Shown: in pieces, positions 24,201 to 35,130 of the stretch
Layout of the letters: the number at the start of each line of letters is the position of its first letter
How positions within the stretch are numbered: position 1 is the first letter of the stretch
Assembly: GCA_964035545.1 (NCBI GenBank)
Contig: OZ037771.1
Location: forward strand, 6,008,628-6,072,627
Length of the DNA: 64,000 bases
From: Bugula neritina
Lineage: Eukaryota > Bryozoa > Gymnolaemata > Cheilostomatida > Bugulidae
Direction of reading: 5' to 3'
The notes under the pieces: generated by a model
What the model saw: only the letters and a program-made list of their open reading frames with translations
What the model was told of the DNA's origin: nothing
Database searches by the model: none
Program-made: the position numbers and the translations under genes

Positions 24201-27200
24201 GATATATCAGATGCTAGCTGGTCTAGTTTATAGACATCAGATAATATGGCTTTCATAGACTCCTCATCATCTAGTCTCATAGACACGTCTCCTTCCAGCT
24301 ACACAACCAGATATATAACATAACCTTCTAGCTACACAACCAGATATATAATATAACCTTCTAGTTACACAACCAGATATATAACATAACTATCCAGCTA
24401 CACAACCAGATATATAACATAACCTTCCAGCTACACAACCAGATATATAATATAACCTTCTAGCTACATAACCAGATATATAATATAACCTTCTAGCTAC
24501 ATAACCAGATATATAACATAACCTTCCAGCTACACAACCAGATATATAATATAACCTTCTAGTTACACAACCAGATATATAACATAACCTTCTAGCTACA
24601 CAACCAGATATATAATATAACCTTCCAGCTACACAACCAGATATATAATATAACCTTCTAGCTACATAACCAGATATATAATATAACCTTCCAGCTACAC
24701 AACCAGATATATAACATAACCTTCCAGCTACACAACCAGATATATAATATAACCTTCTAGCTACACAACCAGATATATAACATAACCTTCCAGCTACATA
24801 ACCAGATATATAACCTTCTAGCTACACAACCAGATATATAACCAGCCATATATATAACATAACCATATAGATAATATAACCATATATATAACATAACCAT
24901 ATAGATAATAAAACCAGATATATAACATAACCACATATATAAAATAACCATATGCCTACAAAACCATATATATAAGATAACCATTTAGCTACACAACTAG
25001 TGAAACATGCTTACAGTGTGGTGTTATAATACTGTAGTGACAGTCATGGCACTGAATAGTCATCTCATCACAGCTAACTAAACCAGTACAGTGAAATCAC
25101 AACCAAAATGCTTTTCTGAAGCGAATCAAAAATATACTATGAGAGAAATCCATTCCCTAACTCTTAACAATACTAAATTGCTTGCTAATACCCAATTATG
25201 TATTTATTTCTCTAAAGAATAAGTTTGGCTATTTTTATTTTATAAAAATAGCCAAACTTAGTCAACTTCATAAGGCGGTTCTAGGTAAGCATGAGTGTGG
25301 GGAGACAATTTTAATATTAAAACCAAATAAGAGAAACATTAGAAAAGAGACTATCCGTACCTTTGACATAGCTAATTTCTTGGTCTCTATCTCTTTGCTG
25401 ATGTCAAACATACTTTCCCGGTGTGCAGGCAACTCCTTCTCAAGTTCACGCAGCTGTATAAAACACAATCAATAGAGTTATCTTTCAATACACATACTGG
25501 ACTCTATACTGCAAATTTCATGACACAAAGTGAAAGCAATACTACAGAAATCATAGCACCTGCTGCAAAGTGTCATGCTTGGTGGATTTATTACCTGATG
25601 TATCTGTGGGACCAGGTGTTGAAGTTTCTCGTGTTTGGCCTGAAATTTCTCGAGCTCCTTCTCGCAACTCTCCAATCTTGCAGGTAACCCTTGCACTGTC
25701 TTCTCCAACTACATGCATATAGCAAGTCACGCATGTCACACAACCTGACATTGGCTGACACAAGTTGTTATTGGTTGACAAAATTTGCTAGTGGTTGACA
25801 CCAACTGCTATTAGTTGACGCAATTTGCTATTAGTGGACACGCCGTGATTTTCTTTTAAACCAATAAAAGAACCAAGTGTCCCACTAACTCATAGGCAGC
25901 CAGAACGATCTTTTGGCAGACCACTACACATTTAGTGAACCCAAAAGATAAGGCAGAAATTACTAGCTAGTTGCTCTCTTGCAATGAAAAACCACCAAAA
26001 TTCATCTTAAATTTCAAAAGAAGACCTGAATATTGAGAAAAATAACTGGAAATAAGAAAGCAGGCAAAAAAGGTAAAAGCAGATAAGGAAAGAGAAGAGA
26101 GACTAAGAAGAGATCAAGAGAGCTTAGCATCTGTGACTCACCTCATTGGCTAGTTCATCTACTTCCTCTTCCTCGGAGAAAGGACGCTTACACAAAGGGC
26201 ACTTCTGCTCACTCTTAGGCTTGTCTGCATCTGTTAACATTCCATGATATCGTGCAAACATGTTTTTCACTCCGTGTAGCAGGCCTCGGTCACTAGGAGA
26301 TATAAAGATGTGTCGTTAAGTACGAGAATACTGTTGAAATACAAAAGGGCACAGAAGTGAGAGAGCCGTGACTTCATGTTTACTAAAGGTAAGATGCCTA
26401 GTTTAGCTTATTTCACCACATACCAAAAAACATCTAAACCAAAAGTGCTACGGTCTACAGTGCAGCTAGCTAAAACAGCTGTAGATGTGAGAACGTACTG
26501 TGAAAGTAAACTGGGCATATGATAAATTATTCCATGTATGAATAACTTACTCTTGCTTGGCAGCGATTCTGTTCGCGTAGTCAGCCAACGTGTCATCAAA
26601 ACGATTGATGTCGCACTCTGCTGTTACCTTTGAAGTTATCTTGGCAATGCTTGACTCACAACTGGTCACCTTTTCTCTGCCAACAGAACATACACACAGA
26701 TAAAACTCAATAAATCAAAGTGGCTGACTTGACTATACAAATTTTTAGCTCTCCTAAAGTCATCAACAAATAACTGTGTCAGTTAGGTTTATCAACATTA
26801 CGCGTAAGTTGCTTCAAAAATATAATCCAGTTTGCAGGTAGTTTGCTTTAAAAATACACGCCAGTTCACCTGGTGATGCAAGTATTATGTATATAATACG
26901 CATTTTATTATTTCTCCCTATTGGTATAAAGTAGGAACCAAAGAAACTCAATCTGCTGAGGATTGAGTGTACATGAAGTAAGATGATGTAAACTAGCAAA
27001 TATTTCTAAAGTACACATGACCAAGGGTTAGTTTGGCTTAGTATGGACCACGTGTTTGACGCAGTGTGGCATGTGTACTTAACATAGTTTGATTAAATTC
27101 GACACAGTTCGACTATTTCTAAACTACACATGACTAAGGGTAAGTTTGGAAATGAACCATATGTTCGACACAGTTTGACATGTTTGTTTGACTTAATTTG

Positions 27201-30200
27201 ACAGAGTTAGGCGCGTCTGTATGCAGTGAACAAGTTACCCAGCAGCAGAATGCTTCATCTCCAGAGAGCTCAGCTCCATCTTCAGTTGATTCAGCTGAGA
27301 ACTTGATGACTTGTTCGACTCAATCATCACATTCAGGCAGTCGTCCACTCTTTTCTTCAGCTGAGCTTGAGGGAACTCTCCAAGATTCTCCACCACCACG
27401 TCTTCAATTTTACTCCGCCTACATTATGATAGAAATAAAAATTAGTTATTCCGCTTCAACCTTCGCGAGTTACGAGACGTTGAGTGGAACAACTCGCACT
27501 GTAAAAGTTAATAATATATAACTTCGTGACATATCACATACACTGTACTTGAGGAAATGGTAAATATCATATAAAATGTTAAGTCAAAATACTTACAGTT
27601 GTGTTACCTGACTTTGCTTGTCTTGTTTAGACTCGGTGAGCATGTCGAGACTCGTCCTCTCCTTAGTCTGAGAGTTGGCTACAGAAAGCTCTTCTCTACA
27701 ACCAGACTACAGCATTGATCATATCATATCGTTAATATCAGTGTATATCACTGATATCACAGTATGACCATATCATATCACTGATATCATAATGAAACTG
27801 TAACTTCTCAACCAATGATATGAGAGTCCAGCCCAAAGTAATCACTGCTTACGTACTTGAGTTGGCGCAGCTTCAAGTCAAGCTCCGCCTTCTGCTGCTG
27901 GAGTTTGTGGACCTCCGAGTTGGCAGCGCTGAGGTCCAGTGACAGCTGAGTTTCGGCCAGATCTTTCTCCTGGAAAGAGGCCATGTGAGGTTGAACTGAA
28001 TGCATAGAAATAGTAGAGAGGGGCCATGTGAGTTTGAACTGAATATATAGAGACAGTAGAGAGGGGCCATGTGAAGTTAAAGTAGGAAAAGATGTGGAGA
28101 AACACTGAAGCAAACAGTTGTGAGATAGAATAACACAATACTGCACACCCATATATCTATACAATACCTATATTAATATAGTGGCTATCCTCTAGAATTT
28201 AGACAAACTGAAGTGTATCACATATTGCTACTCACAGCTCTGCTCAGTTCCAGGAGGATAGTATCCAATCTACCAGAACTGGCCTCAACGTCCGAGAGCT
28301 TGAAGTTGAGAGATCTAACTTGGGCCTTGTTACTGGAGATCTGCTCTCTCTTCAGTTTACACGATGTCTCCAACTCACTCTTCTTCTGGCGGCAGCTGTC
28401 CAAACTCTTCTGTATTTCCTGGTCTTGTAAGTCAAACGATGCCTGCAGACAGACACATGGCATACGTGAAGAAACTCAGAGCCTCAACTAATGTCGAACT
28501 TATTGTTTTGAATCTATTTTCAGTAACTTGATGCCTTTGTATTTTATAATAACACTACTACTACTACTACCACTACTAATACTAACTACTACTACCACCA
28601 CCATCGCTACTACCACTACTATTATCGCTATTACCACTACTATTATCGCTATTACCACTACTATTATCGCTATTACCACTACTGCTACTACTGCTACCGC
28701 TACTACTGCTACCGCTACTACTGCTACAGCTACTACTGCTACCGCTACTACTACTACTGCTACCACTCCTACTACTGCTGCTGCTACTACTGCTACTACT
28801 ACCACTACCGCTACAACTACTACCGTTACTACTACTACCACTCCTACTACTGCTGCTGCTAATACTCCTGCTGGTACTAATGCTACCTCTGCTGCTATAC
28901 TTGCATGTCTTTCAAATATTTCCAATAACTATTATTATTTTAACAATGCCAATACCATTACTGTACCTTTTCTCTTTTTATTGTGTCCATCAAGTCATCT
29001 TCTTTCTCTTTGATAGAATTGTTGAATTTCTCGATGTGACTTTGAGAAAGATCAGAGGTAATATTTTTATACCCTGAGAGCTCGTAATCTCTCACCATGG
29101 TTCTAATTGTGTCATCTCGTTTGGAGATGTTAGCCAGATGTCTTTCCTGCTGCTGCTTACACTTGCCATGAGTTTCAAGCAGCTGTTTCTCTGCATCGAG
29201 CAGCTTCTGAATGCTGCGCTCGTCGTGCGCCACCCTAGCTTGCACCTCTTGCAGCTGCTGAGTCTTTTCTGACATCTCAGATTCAAACTGTTTCAGAGCT
29301 TGCTCCAGCCCATCTTTGGAACCTACAGAGCCACCACATGTTATACTGCATAGAGGTAACAACTATAGGAGGCAAGCACCACCAGCAATCGCACTACTAC
29401 CTTGCCACAAACCGTGTACTCAAAATGCTACCAAAACATAGCAACAATATGTTTATTATCTTAAATCTATCACACAAGATCCAAAGTAATTATTTTCGGA
29501 AAAGCTAATGAACTTCACGTGTTTCATGCAGGGCCGTCAACAGAGAGCGCATATGTCTATACTTCTACAATATATTTCCTGGTAAAACTCAATTTACAAG
29601 CACATGTTACAGGTAAAATATGCACACCACAAAATTCATAACAAGACTGCCATTATCGTTGTAGAAAACGGAGTTAGCATAGATAGCTTATGCTGCCACA
29701 AACCATATATTGATCAGCTGATACTTGATCAATACAGTATAATAGTAGACTAACTAAGATAAAACCCATACCGTTGAAGACACTTCCTTTAAGGCTGCTT
29801 TTAATTTCTTCTGCATCTTTAATTAACAGTCCGTGAGTATTTTTCTTTTTAACTGTTGACCAACGAAATGAGTAGTGAGCAAAACATATGAGAAAATTCA
29901 AACTTCACACATGACTTTTTATAATCTTGTGAAGATTTTGATTTGACACTCTCGAATATGAAAAAGATCTAAACTGAAAAAAAGTTTAGCTCGTTATTGA
30001 ACATGTACATGAAGTTTAAAACAAATTTCTAGATACTCTACCTAGCTTTATACTGTGTATTGATACAGACTATATACTCTACCTAGCTCTATACTGTGTA
30101 TTGATACATACTATATACTCTACCTAGCTCTATACTGTGTATTGATACAGACTATATACTCTACCTAGCTCTATACTGTGTATTGATACAGACTATATAC

Positions 30201-33200
30201 TCTACCTAGCTCTATACTATGTATTGATACAGACTAGATACTCTACCTAGCTCTATACTGTGTATTGATACAGACTATATACTCTACCTAGCTCTATACT
30301 GTGTATTGATAGAGACTATATACTCTACCTAGCTCTATAGTGACTTGGTTAATGGCTTCCAACTCGTGCATTATCTTATCAATTTTTTCCTCTATGGGTT
30401 TCAGTTCTTCCACCACCTGGTCGTAGGTCGCCTGGGCCAGTTTCAACTCCTTCTCTGCGTTTTCTTTCTTACTCTGAATCTGGATTTAGATACATAATAT
30501 ATTATACTGATATAGTGAGAGTGCATAATACACACTGATACAGCAAAGGTGTAAAATATTGAATAACGAATAGAAAATATGTATATATATTACATATTAT
30601 ATATGCTGGTTATTTTTTTCTTTCAATTGTCTAAAGGAAAAAATCACAAAAAATATATGAAAACTTCCCATAAAAGAAGTTTTACTGAATGAAAACTGTT
30701 ATTATATAAGTAACAAAATAAAAATACCTTGCATTGAAATAATTCCAGTAACTACAGAAAAGTACCTGGAACACACAACCATGATGTGCAAGAAAAATTC
30801 TTCTAGCTTTTTAATTATCAAGTCTTTATCAACTATACAAAACTGTATTTTGAATTTTTTTCACAAAATAATAATATTGAACTGGTATAGACAGTTTCAG
30901 TTAGTGGGTTGTGGCCCTCACCTCAGCAGCCCTCTCTTTGTTAGAACTCGCATGCTTTAGCTCAGCCTGCTGCACCTTCAAGTCTTGAGTCTACAAAAGA
31001 CGGGCGGATACATTACACCACCCACTTGCACTCATTCTAGGGTATTATGCTACGCCATACCAATACAGCATCAAGTCTATATAATACAATCTTCTTGTAT
31101 AACTACTACAGAAACACGAGAGTATTACTACGAAATAAGGTACAGAAAAGAATCGCCTTTCATAAACTCTGAGCACATCTGCAACAGTTGCAACAACATG
31201 TGGTGAATCACTGACGTCAGCCATTACAGTGTACAAACGTTACAGCTCACCTTCCCCTTCCGTATCTTGGATATATTATCCAGGGCTTTAACATATCTTG
31301 TCGATGCAAAGATATCATCAAATTTCTTCTTTAAAGCCTGTCCTTCACTCAGCGGCCTATTCAGCACAAGCAATAGCATATACTAAGCCACAACATCAGT
31401 AAACACAGTCTATCCTTGGCTAGTCGTAACCATCTCAAATAATTTAGTTTAACGTAAATACAAATTATTGATAAAAATGCATTCAAACTGTATATAAGCT
31501 ATATAAATGTCATAGCAGAAGATGACCATACCCTAATAGTAAAAAATGAGAATAAAATTTCAAGAGCAGAAGGATTTACAACACAAGGCAGTAACCTATA
31601 AAGATATGCAAATAAAAGAAACTTTATTGCAGAGGTTATTAGTATAAAGTGAAAAAGGCCTCTTGTCATTTCCATTGCAAGTAAGCTGTGCTAAATCTGC
31701 AGTAAACTTCCACACTTGCAAACAGTTTACATGACTTTTCCAATTATAAAAGATAAACTAAATTGAAAGTCATGAACATTTCACTGCCACTGCTCTATTC
31801 ATTGCTTTATAGGAAACAGTGTACCTGTGTGCAGTATGAATTGATCTAAGAAACAAGACTTGACTAGGTGAACAGTAAGCACCACCTCCAAATCATTGAG
31901 ACATACAAAGCATCACCTTAACACTAAATTTCACCAGATAATAGACTGTATAACTTTTTCATATTAGGACAGCACAAGCTAATCGAGACTCAATTTGGAA
32001 ATAGCACTAACCAATTAGATTCTTCCTGGTGGCAAAATATAACATTCTGTAGAATCGGAGCTGAGACACCCAAAGCAAACTTCATCTGTAATAATAAGAC
32101 AACTCTAAGTAATTTAAAGAATGTTGCATCCTCCAACATCCCCTTACTTTTATACAGAGAGTGATTTCCATTTAGTAATGTGAAATTAAAAGTTACATGT
32201 TCTTATGTTATATATGTAACAGACGGAATAATTTGAAACCTGTATCCTTTCATGCAATAACCTCAAAACTAACATACATTTTAAATAGAGAAAATAATTT
32301 TTTACAGCTAAATAAGTTGAGCTTTTTTATGTCTTACAAGAACTGAACACATACAGTATATAAATATCTACAGGTATATCAACACTTACAGTATATGAAT
32401 ATCTACAGGTATATCAACACATACAGTATATGAATATCTACATGTATATCAACACATACAGTATATGAATATCTACATGTATATCAACACATACAGTATA
32501 TGAATATCTACAGGTATATCAACACACACAGTATATGAATATCTACATGTATATCAACACATACAGTATATGAATATCTACAGGTAAATCAACACATACA
32601 GTATATGAATATCTACAGGTAAATCAACACATACAGTATATGAATATCTACAGGTATATCAACACATACAGTATATGAATATCTACAGGTATATCAACAC
32701 ACACAGTATATGAATATCTACAGGTATATCAACACATACAGTATATAGATATGATATATCAGAACCACTGATACTAACCTCAGAGTTTATACCAGCACAC
32801 CGAGAGTTCACCGCAACTTCACCTCCGTGTTTCGTTTTTCTTTTTAAGGCAGCGTCAACCGTTTTTACTGTTACAGACTTGCCCTGTGGACAGAGAAAGT
32901 GGCATCGTAAGTATACAGTTACACTATAAGCCAGTACTTGGGACAGGGTTTTATTTAGTCTTCACATTTGCACTGCTTTAAAATGTTCCATTTCCATCCA
33001 AGTGGCTTTAAATGTTACGAAAAATGGTAAACATTGTTTGAAAAAATAATAGATTAACATGACCACAAGCACAAACCACACCTGTCAGATTAGGAAGCAC
33101 AAGCACTAACTACACTTGTCAAATTATGAAGCACAAGCACAAGCACTAACTACGCCTGTCAGATTATACAGGTGCTTACCTTCCTGCTAGCTTGTTGACT

Positions 33201-34271
33201 TCGGCTAACCAGACACTGCTCTGATGTCACACACCGAAACTGCAGCTTTACTTGAGCTTTAATAGTGCTTTCATCACTCAACTGAAACAAACAGCAAATG
33301 TTTCACCACTAGATCTAATCTTGACTGGGAACTAATCAGACTGGGAAAGGCAACTCTTAAGAGCAAATAGCTGTGTAATAAAACTGATAGAGAAAAATAA
33401 ACTGAAGTAATTCTAGGATTTGGGGAATCAAACCTTAGGGTCATAAAGGAAGGCTCCTCCCTTGGTGTTGGGTGGCTGATCTCCGGTTGTGGCGTAACGA
33501 AGACACTCAATAACCGTCTGAAAATATTAGATTGCGAGAATATCCAAATAAAAATCGAAGAGAACACTTGTAAATATTCCATTCATAACCATTGACAAAT
33601 TATTGCTCATAACAATGTTCTCAATGGCCACAAATAATGCATCATCATAACAAGTATAAATGTAGGATATTTGAAATTTCAATATCCATTTTAAAACCTT
33701 ACTCATCAACACAACCCAAACTGCTTGAAAATAACTACAGCTAAGGAGCTACTATTGAAAACCTACTATTTGCTGCAGATAGTCATAGCATTTCAGAAAA
33801 AAAAATAAAAGAGCTTGAATTATAATTAAATTATTCTTTGCTACTTTTGCAATTAAATTTTAAAAATCCTTTGCAATCAAAAATAAAAATTTTAAGGAAT
33901 GTTACTGTGCAAATAAAATCCTGAGTAATTAAGGGCATCATATTAACTTATAACTTACTCAAGTTAAATGATAATAATTCATTGAGGTTTGCGCAAGAAA
34001 GTAAAAACAAATTTCAAATACATATACGACATGTTTTGTAATTTAACAAAGATTCAAGAGCAAGTGAGTTCTCATTTTAACTTGTATATACATGCAAAAT
34101 TTGACCGAAAGTTGTTCATTTGTAGTGATGTTCTGTAATATATGTTACCGTTTTTCCTGTTCCATTGGGTCCATGAATTAAAGTCACAGGATTTATGAAT
34201 TGCAGTTTTTGGGGCTCTCTTGGACCAAAGCTACGTATTCCCAAAATTTCCAAGATTTCTAAAGTTGCCAT
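15275..34271 (-). CDS. RAD50: DNA repair ATPase RAD50, complete, 30 exons
   Basis: Exons: 34271-34149, 33517-33434, 33281-33180, 32883-32779, 32085-32012, 31356-31251, 30990-30922, 30479-30329, 29852-29772, 29322-28967, 28442-28236, 27969-27857, 27695-27597, 27418-27239, 26676-26551, 26292-26142, 25708-25595, 25453-25361, 24298-24151, 23271-23214, 22064-21863, 21034-20865, 20525-20378, 19812-19639, 18956-18831, 18575-18437, 18098-17944, 16628-16495, 16238-16110, 15320-15275. Every junction is phase-consistent and the sum is 3963 nt (1320 aa; human about 1312). Visible parts are the N-terminus ILGIRSFG with Walker [10 protein letters not shown]-loop region [16 protein letters not shown], long coiled coils, zinc hook CPLC in exon 16, ABC signature RCSAGQK in exon 27, Walker [12 protein letters not shown] in exon 28 and H-loop IITHD in exon 29. 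It is the SMC-like ATPase of the MRE11-RAD50-NBS1 complex, which tethers and processes DNA double-strand breaks in the nucleus. No catalytic residue is missing. Many introns are filled with minisatellites. Confidence 0.97.
15900..16068. repeat. 37-bp AT-rich minisatellite after RAD50 exon 29 donor
   Basis: About four copies of a 37-bp unit containing AAAGATATACTATGCTATAT. It starts roughly 40 bases into the last RAD50 intron. Confidence 0.85.
16632..17645. repeat. 21-bp minisatellite with 285-bp higher-order period, abutting RAD50 exon 28
   Basis: A 1-kb array of a 21-bp unit (core ACAGTGTATACAGTACATTA) fills most of RAD50 intron 27 and stops a few bases before the exon 28 acceptor. The variant ATACAATACA occurs at 16911, 17196 and 17481, exactly 285 bp apart, so groups of units were amplified together. 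Unit length 21 keeps several frames open, which explains the long Tyr/Ser/Val/Thr ORFs on both strands. Confidence 0.95.
18660..18782. repeat. CACCTG-rich short repeat beyond RAD50 exon 25 donor
   Basis: About ten ACACCTGYCA/T units. On the minus strand each reads CAGGTGT, the same as the real exon 25 donor (CAG/gtgtgt) about 50 bases away. Confidence 0.75.
18985..19628. repeat. 22-bp minisatellite filling RAD50 intron 24
   Basis: About 29 copies of a 22-bp unit containing CTCTGTGATATACTATATTA, with CTGAGA variants in a repeating order. It ends about 10 bases from the exon 24 donor at 19638. Confidence 0.95.
19905..20075 (+). repeat. Dispersed repeat, copy 2
   Basis: Collinear with 14565-14740 (ATGAAATCACAACCATA then GTTAATGCAAGC). 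It lies within RAD50 intron 23, next to a 19-bp minisatellite. Confidence 0.45.
20085..20343. repeat. 19-bp minisatellite in RAD50 intron 23
   Basis: About 13 almost identical copies of CAACACTTAGCACATGTAC (first copies read TTAGTACATG). The array ends about 35 bases from the exon 23 donor. Confidence 0.96.
21085..21672. repeat. 20-bp minisatellite in RAD50 intron 21
   Basis: About 30 copies of ACTAACTATACTGTAACCTA, with G/C variants and some shortened copies. It starts about 50 bases upstream (transcript sense) of the exon 22 acceptor. Confidence 0.96.
22092..22513. mobile_element. Palindromic MITE-like element, 422 bp, in RAD50 intron 20
   Basis: The ends are perfect inverse copies for about 47 bases, starting GGGTCATTTTACTTAATATA, and the similarity continues inward through CAATTTAG and TAAATACACCTAAATAAT to a hairpin near 22290 (TATGGAAAAAACCATA). 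It has no ORF. The structure is that of a non-autonomous inverted-repeat DNA transposon. Target-site duplication is not evident. Confidence 0.85.
22905..23150. repeat. GTAGTGA-type degenerate repeat in RAD50 intron 20
   Basis: Units such as GTAGTGAAGAGTTAGTAGTA repeat with about 25-bp spacing and then decay. It lies about 60 bases beyond the exon 20 donor. Confidence 0.8.
23265..23975. repeat. 36/39-bp minisatellite containing the RAD50 exon 20 acceptor
   Basis: About 19 copies of a 36-bp (sometimes 39-bp) unit containing TACACCTCTACGTTTACAGT. On the minus strand each unit reads TGTAAACGTAG/AGGTG, identical to the real exon 20 acceptor and first exon bases at 23272/23271. Both unit lengths are multiples of three, so the exon 20 frame stays open through the whole array. 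Confidence 0.95.
24295..24985. repeat. 33-bp minisatellite containing the RAD50 exon 19 acceptor
   Basis: About 17 copies of a 33-bp unit containing AGCTACACAACCAGATATAT, decaying beyond 24840. On the minus strand units read GTTGTGTAG/CTGGAAGG or CTAGAAGG, which is the real exon 19 acceptor plus the first exon bases at 24298. Confidence 0.95.
25220..25260. repeat. Perfect 19-bp inverted repeat (hairpin) in RAD50 intron 18
   Basis: The arms TAAGTTTGGCTATTTTTAT (25220-25238) and its exact reverse complement (25242-25260) flank a 3-base loop. An isolated small palindrome with no recognised function. Confidence 0.9.
27975..28085. repeat. About 55-bp repeat running into the RAD50 exon 12 acceptor
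   Basis: Three diverged copies contain GAGGGGCCATGTGAGTTTGA. The copy nearest the exon supplies part of the acceptor's pyrimidine tract (minus strand CATGGCCTCTTTCCAG). Confidence 0.7.
28555..28890. repeat. (ACT)n and related trinucleotide repeat in RAD50 intron 10
   Basis: Interrupted ACT/ACC/GCT trinucleotides lie just beyond the exon 10 donor at 28966. Thr-, Ala- and Val-rich ORFs here are artefacts. Confidence 0.95.
30035..30345. repeat. 41-bp minisatellite containing the RAD50 exon 8 donor
   Basis: About seven copies of a 41-bp unit containing CTCTACCTAGCTCTATACTG. On the minus strand each reads GAGCTAG/GTAGAG, the same as the real exon 8 3' end and donor at 30329/30328. The terminal copy therefore overlaps coding sequence. 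Confidence 0.95.
32345..32755. repeat. 35-bp minisatellite in RAD50 intron 4
   Basis: About 12 near-identical copies of a 35-bp unit containing CAGTATATGAATATCTACAG. It begins about 25 bases past the exon 4 donor. Confidence 0.96.
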
Positions 34272-34549
34272 GTCCTATGCAGATATATAATGTGTAATCA
34301 TAATGAGTGATTGTGAAACATTTGACCAAAAGATGTGTTATTGTCATAAATAGGTTTTTAAAAAAGGTTTCGAAAAGCAAAATACTTACTACAAATGCAG
34401 TTTACTCTTATAGCTACTGAATGCATGGTGAGTGAGTCTTGGACTTGAAGTTGCTAACTCAGTTAGTGTTACAGTTACTGTTAGTAGTAATAATATCTTA
34501 GTATGACTAGTATGAGTAAAATTATAAGTTCAAATATAAGACAGTATCT

Positions 34550-35130
34550 TTAAGTACTAGTACTACTACTACTACTACTACTACTAGTAGTACTAGCTGT
34601 TTAGGCTTTACTTCTATATAAGCATAAATATAACTATAACTTATAGTTATGCTTATACTATAAGTATAACTATAACTTATAGTTATACTTATAGTATCAG
34701 TATTGGCTACTATTTATTACTAATCAGTAATTGTTATAGTAATACAGCATTAGTAGCACTAGTACCACGTCTACTGTACTAATAGTGGTAGTAGTAATAC
34801 TAATACTACTACTAGTACTACTACTACTAGTAGTAGTACTAGTAGCAGTAGTACGAGTACCAATAACCAATATAAATATCAATAGTAATAGTACTACTAC
34901 TAGTACTAGAGTAAAACTAAAAGTAAATAAATAATTAATAATTATTAGTACCAGTAGTAGTAGTAGACGTAGTACTATAGTAGTACTACAACTATCTAAT
35001 TCTTATAGTTATTCTATCTACTTTTAGTTCTACTACAGTACTACAGTTCTACTACTAGTACTCATACTCATACTGAGTATGAGTATGAGTACTAGTATTA
35101 CTATTAGCCTTAGGTCTAGTAGTAGTAGTA
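34550..35130. repeat. TACTAG/ACTACT low-complexity tract
   Basis: Irregular mixture of ACT and AGT trinucleotides with many short palindromes such as TACTAGTA. No protein-coding support. Confidence 0.85.

Noticed and set aside
28500-29013. Thr-rich and Val-rich ORFs on opposite strands
   Set aside because: Trinucleotide repeat next to RAD50 exon 10. Only the 29322-28967 part on the minus strand is coding.
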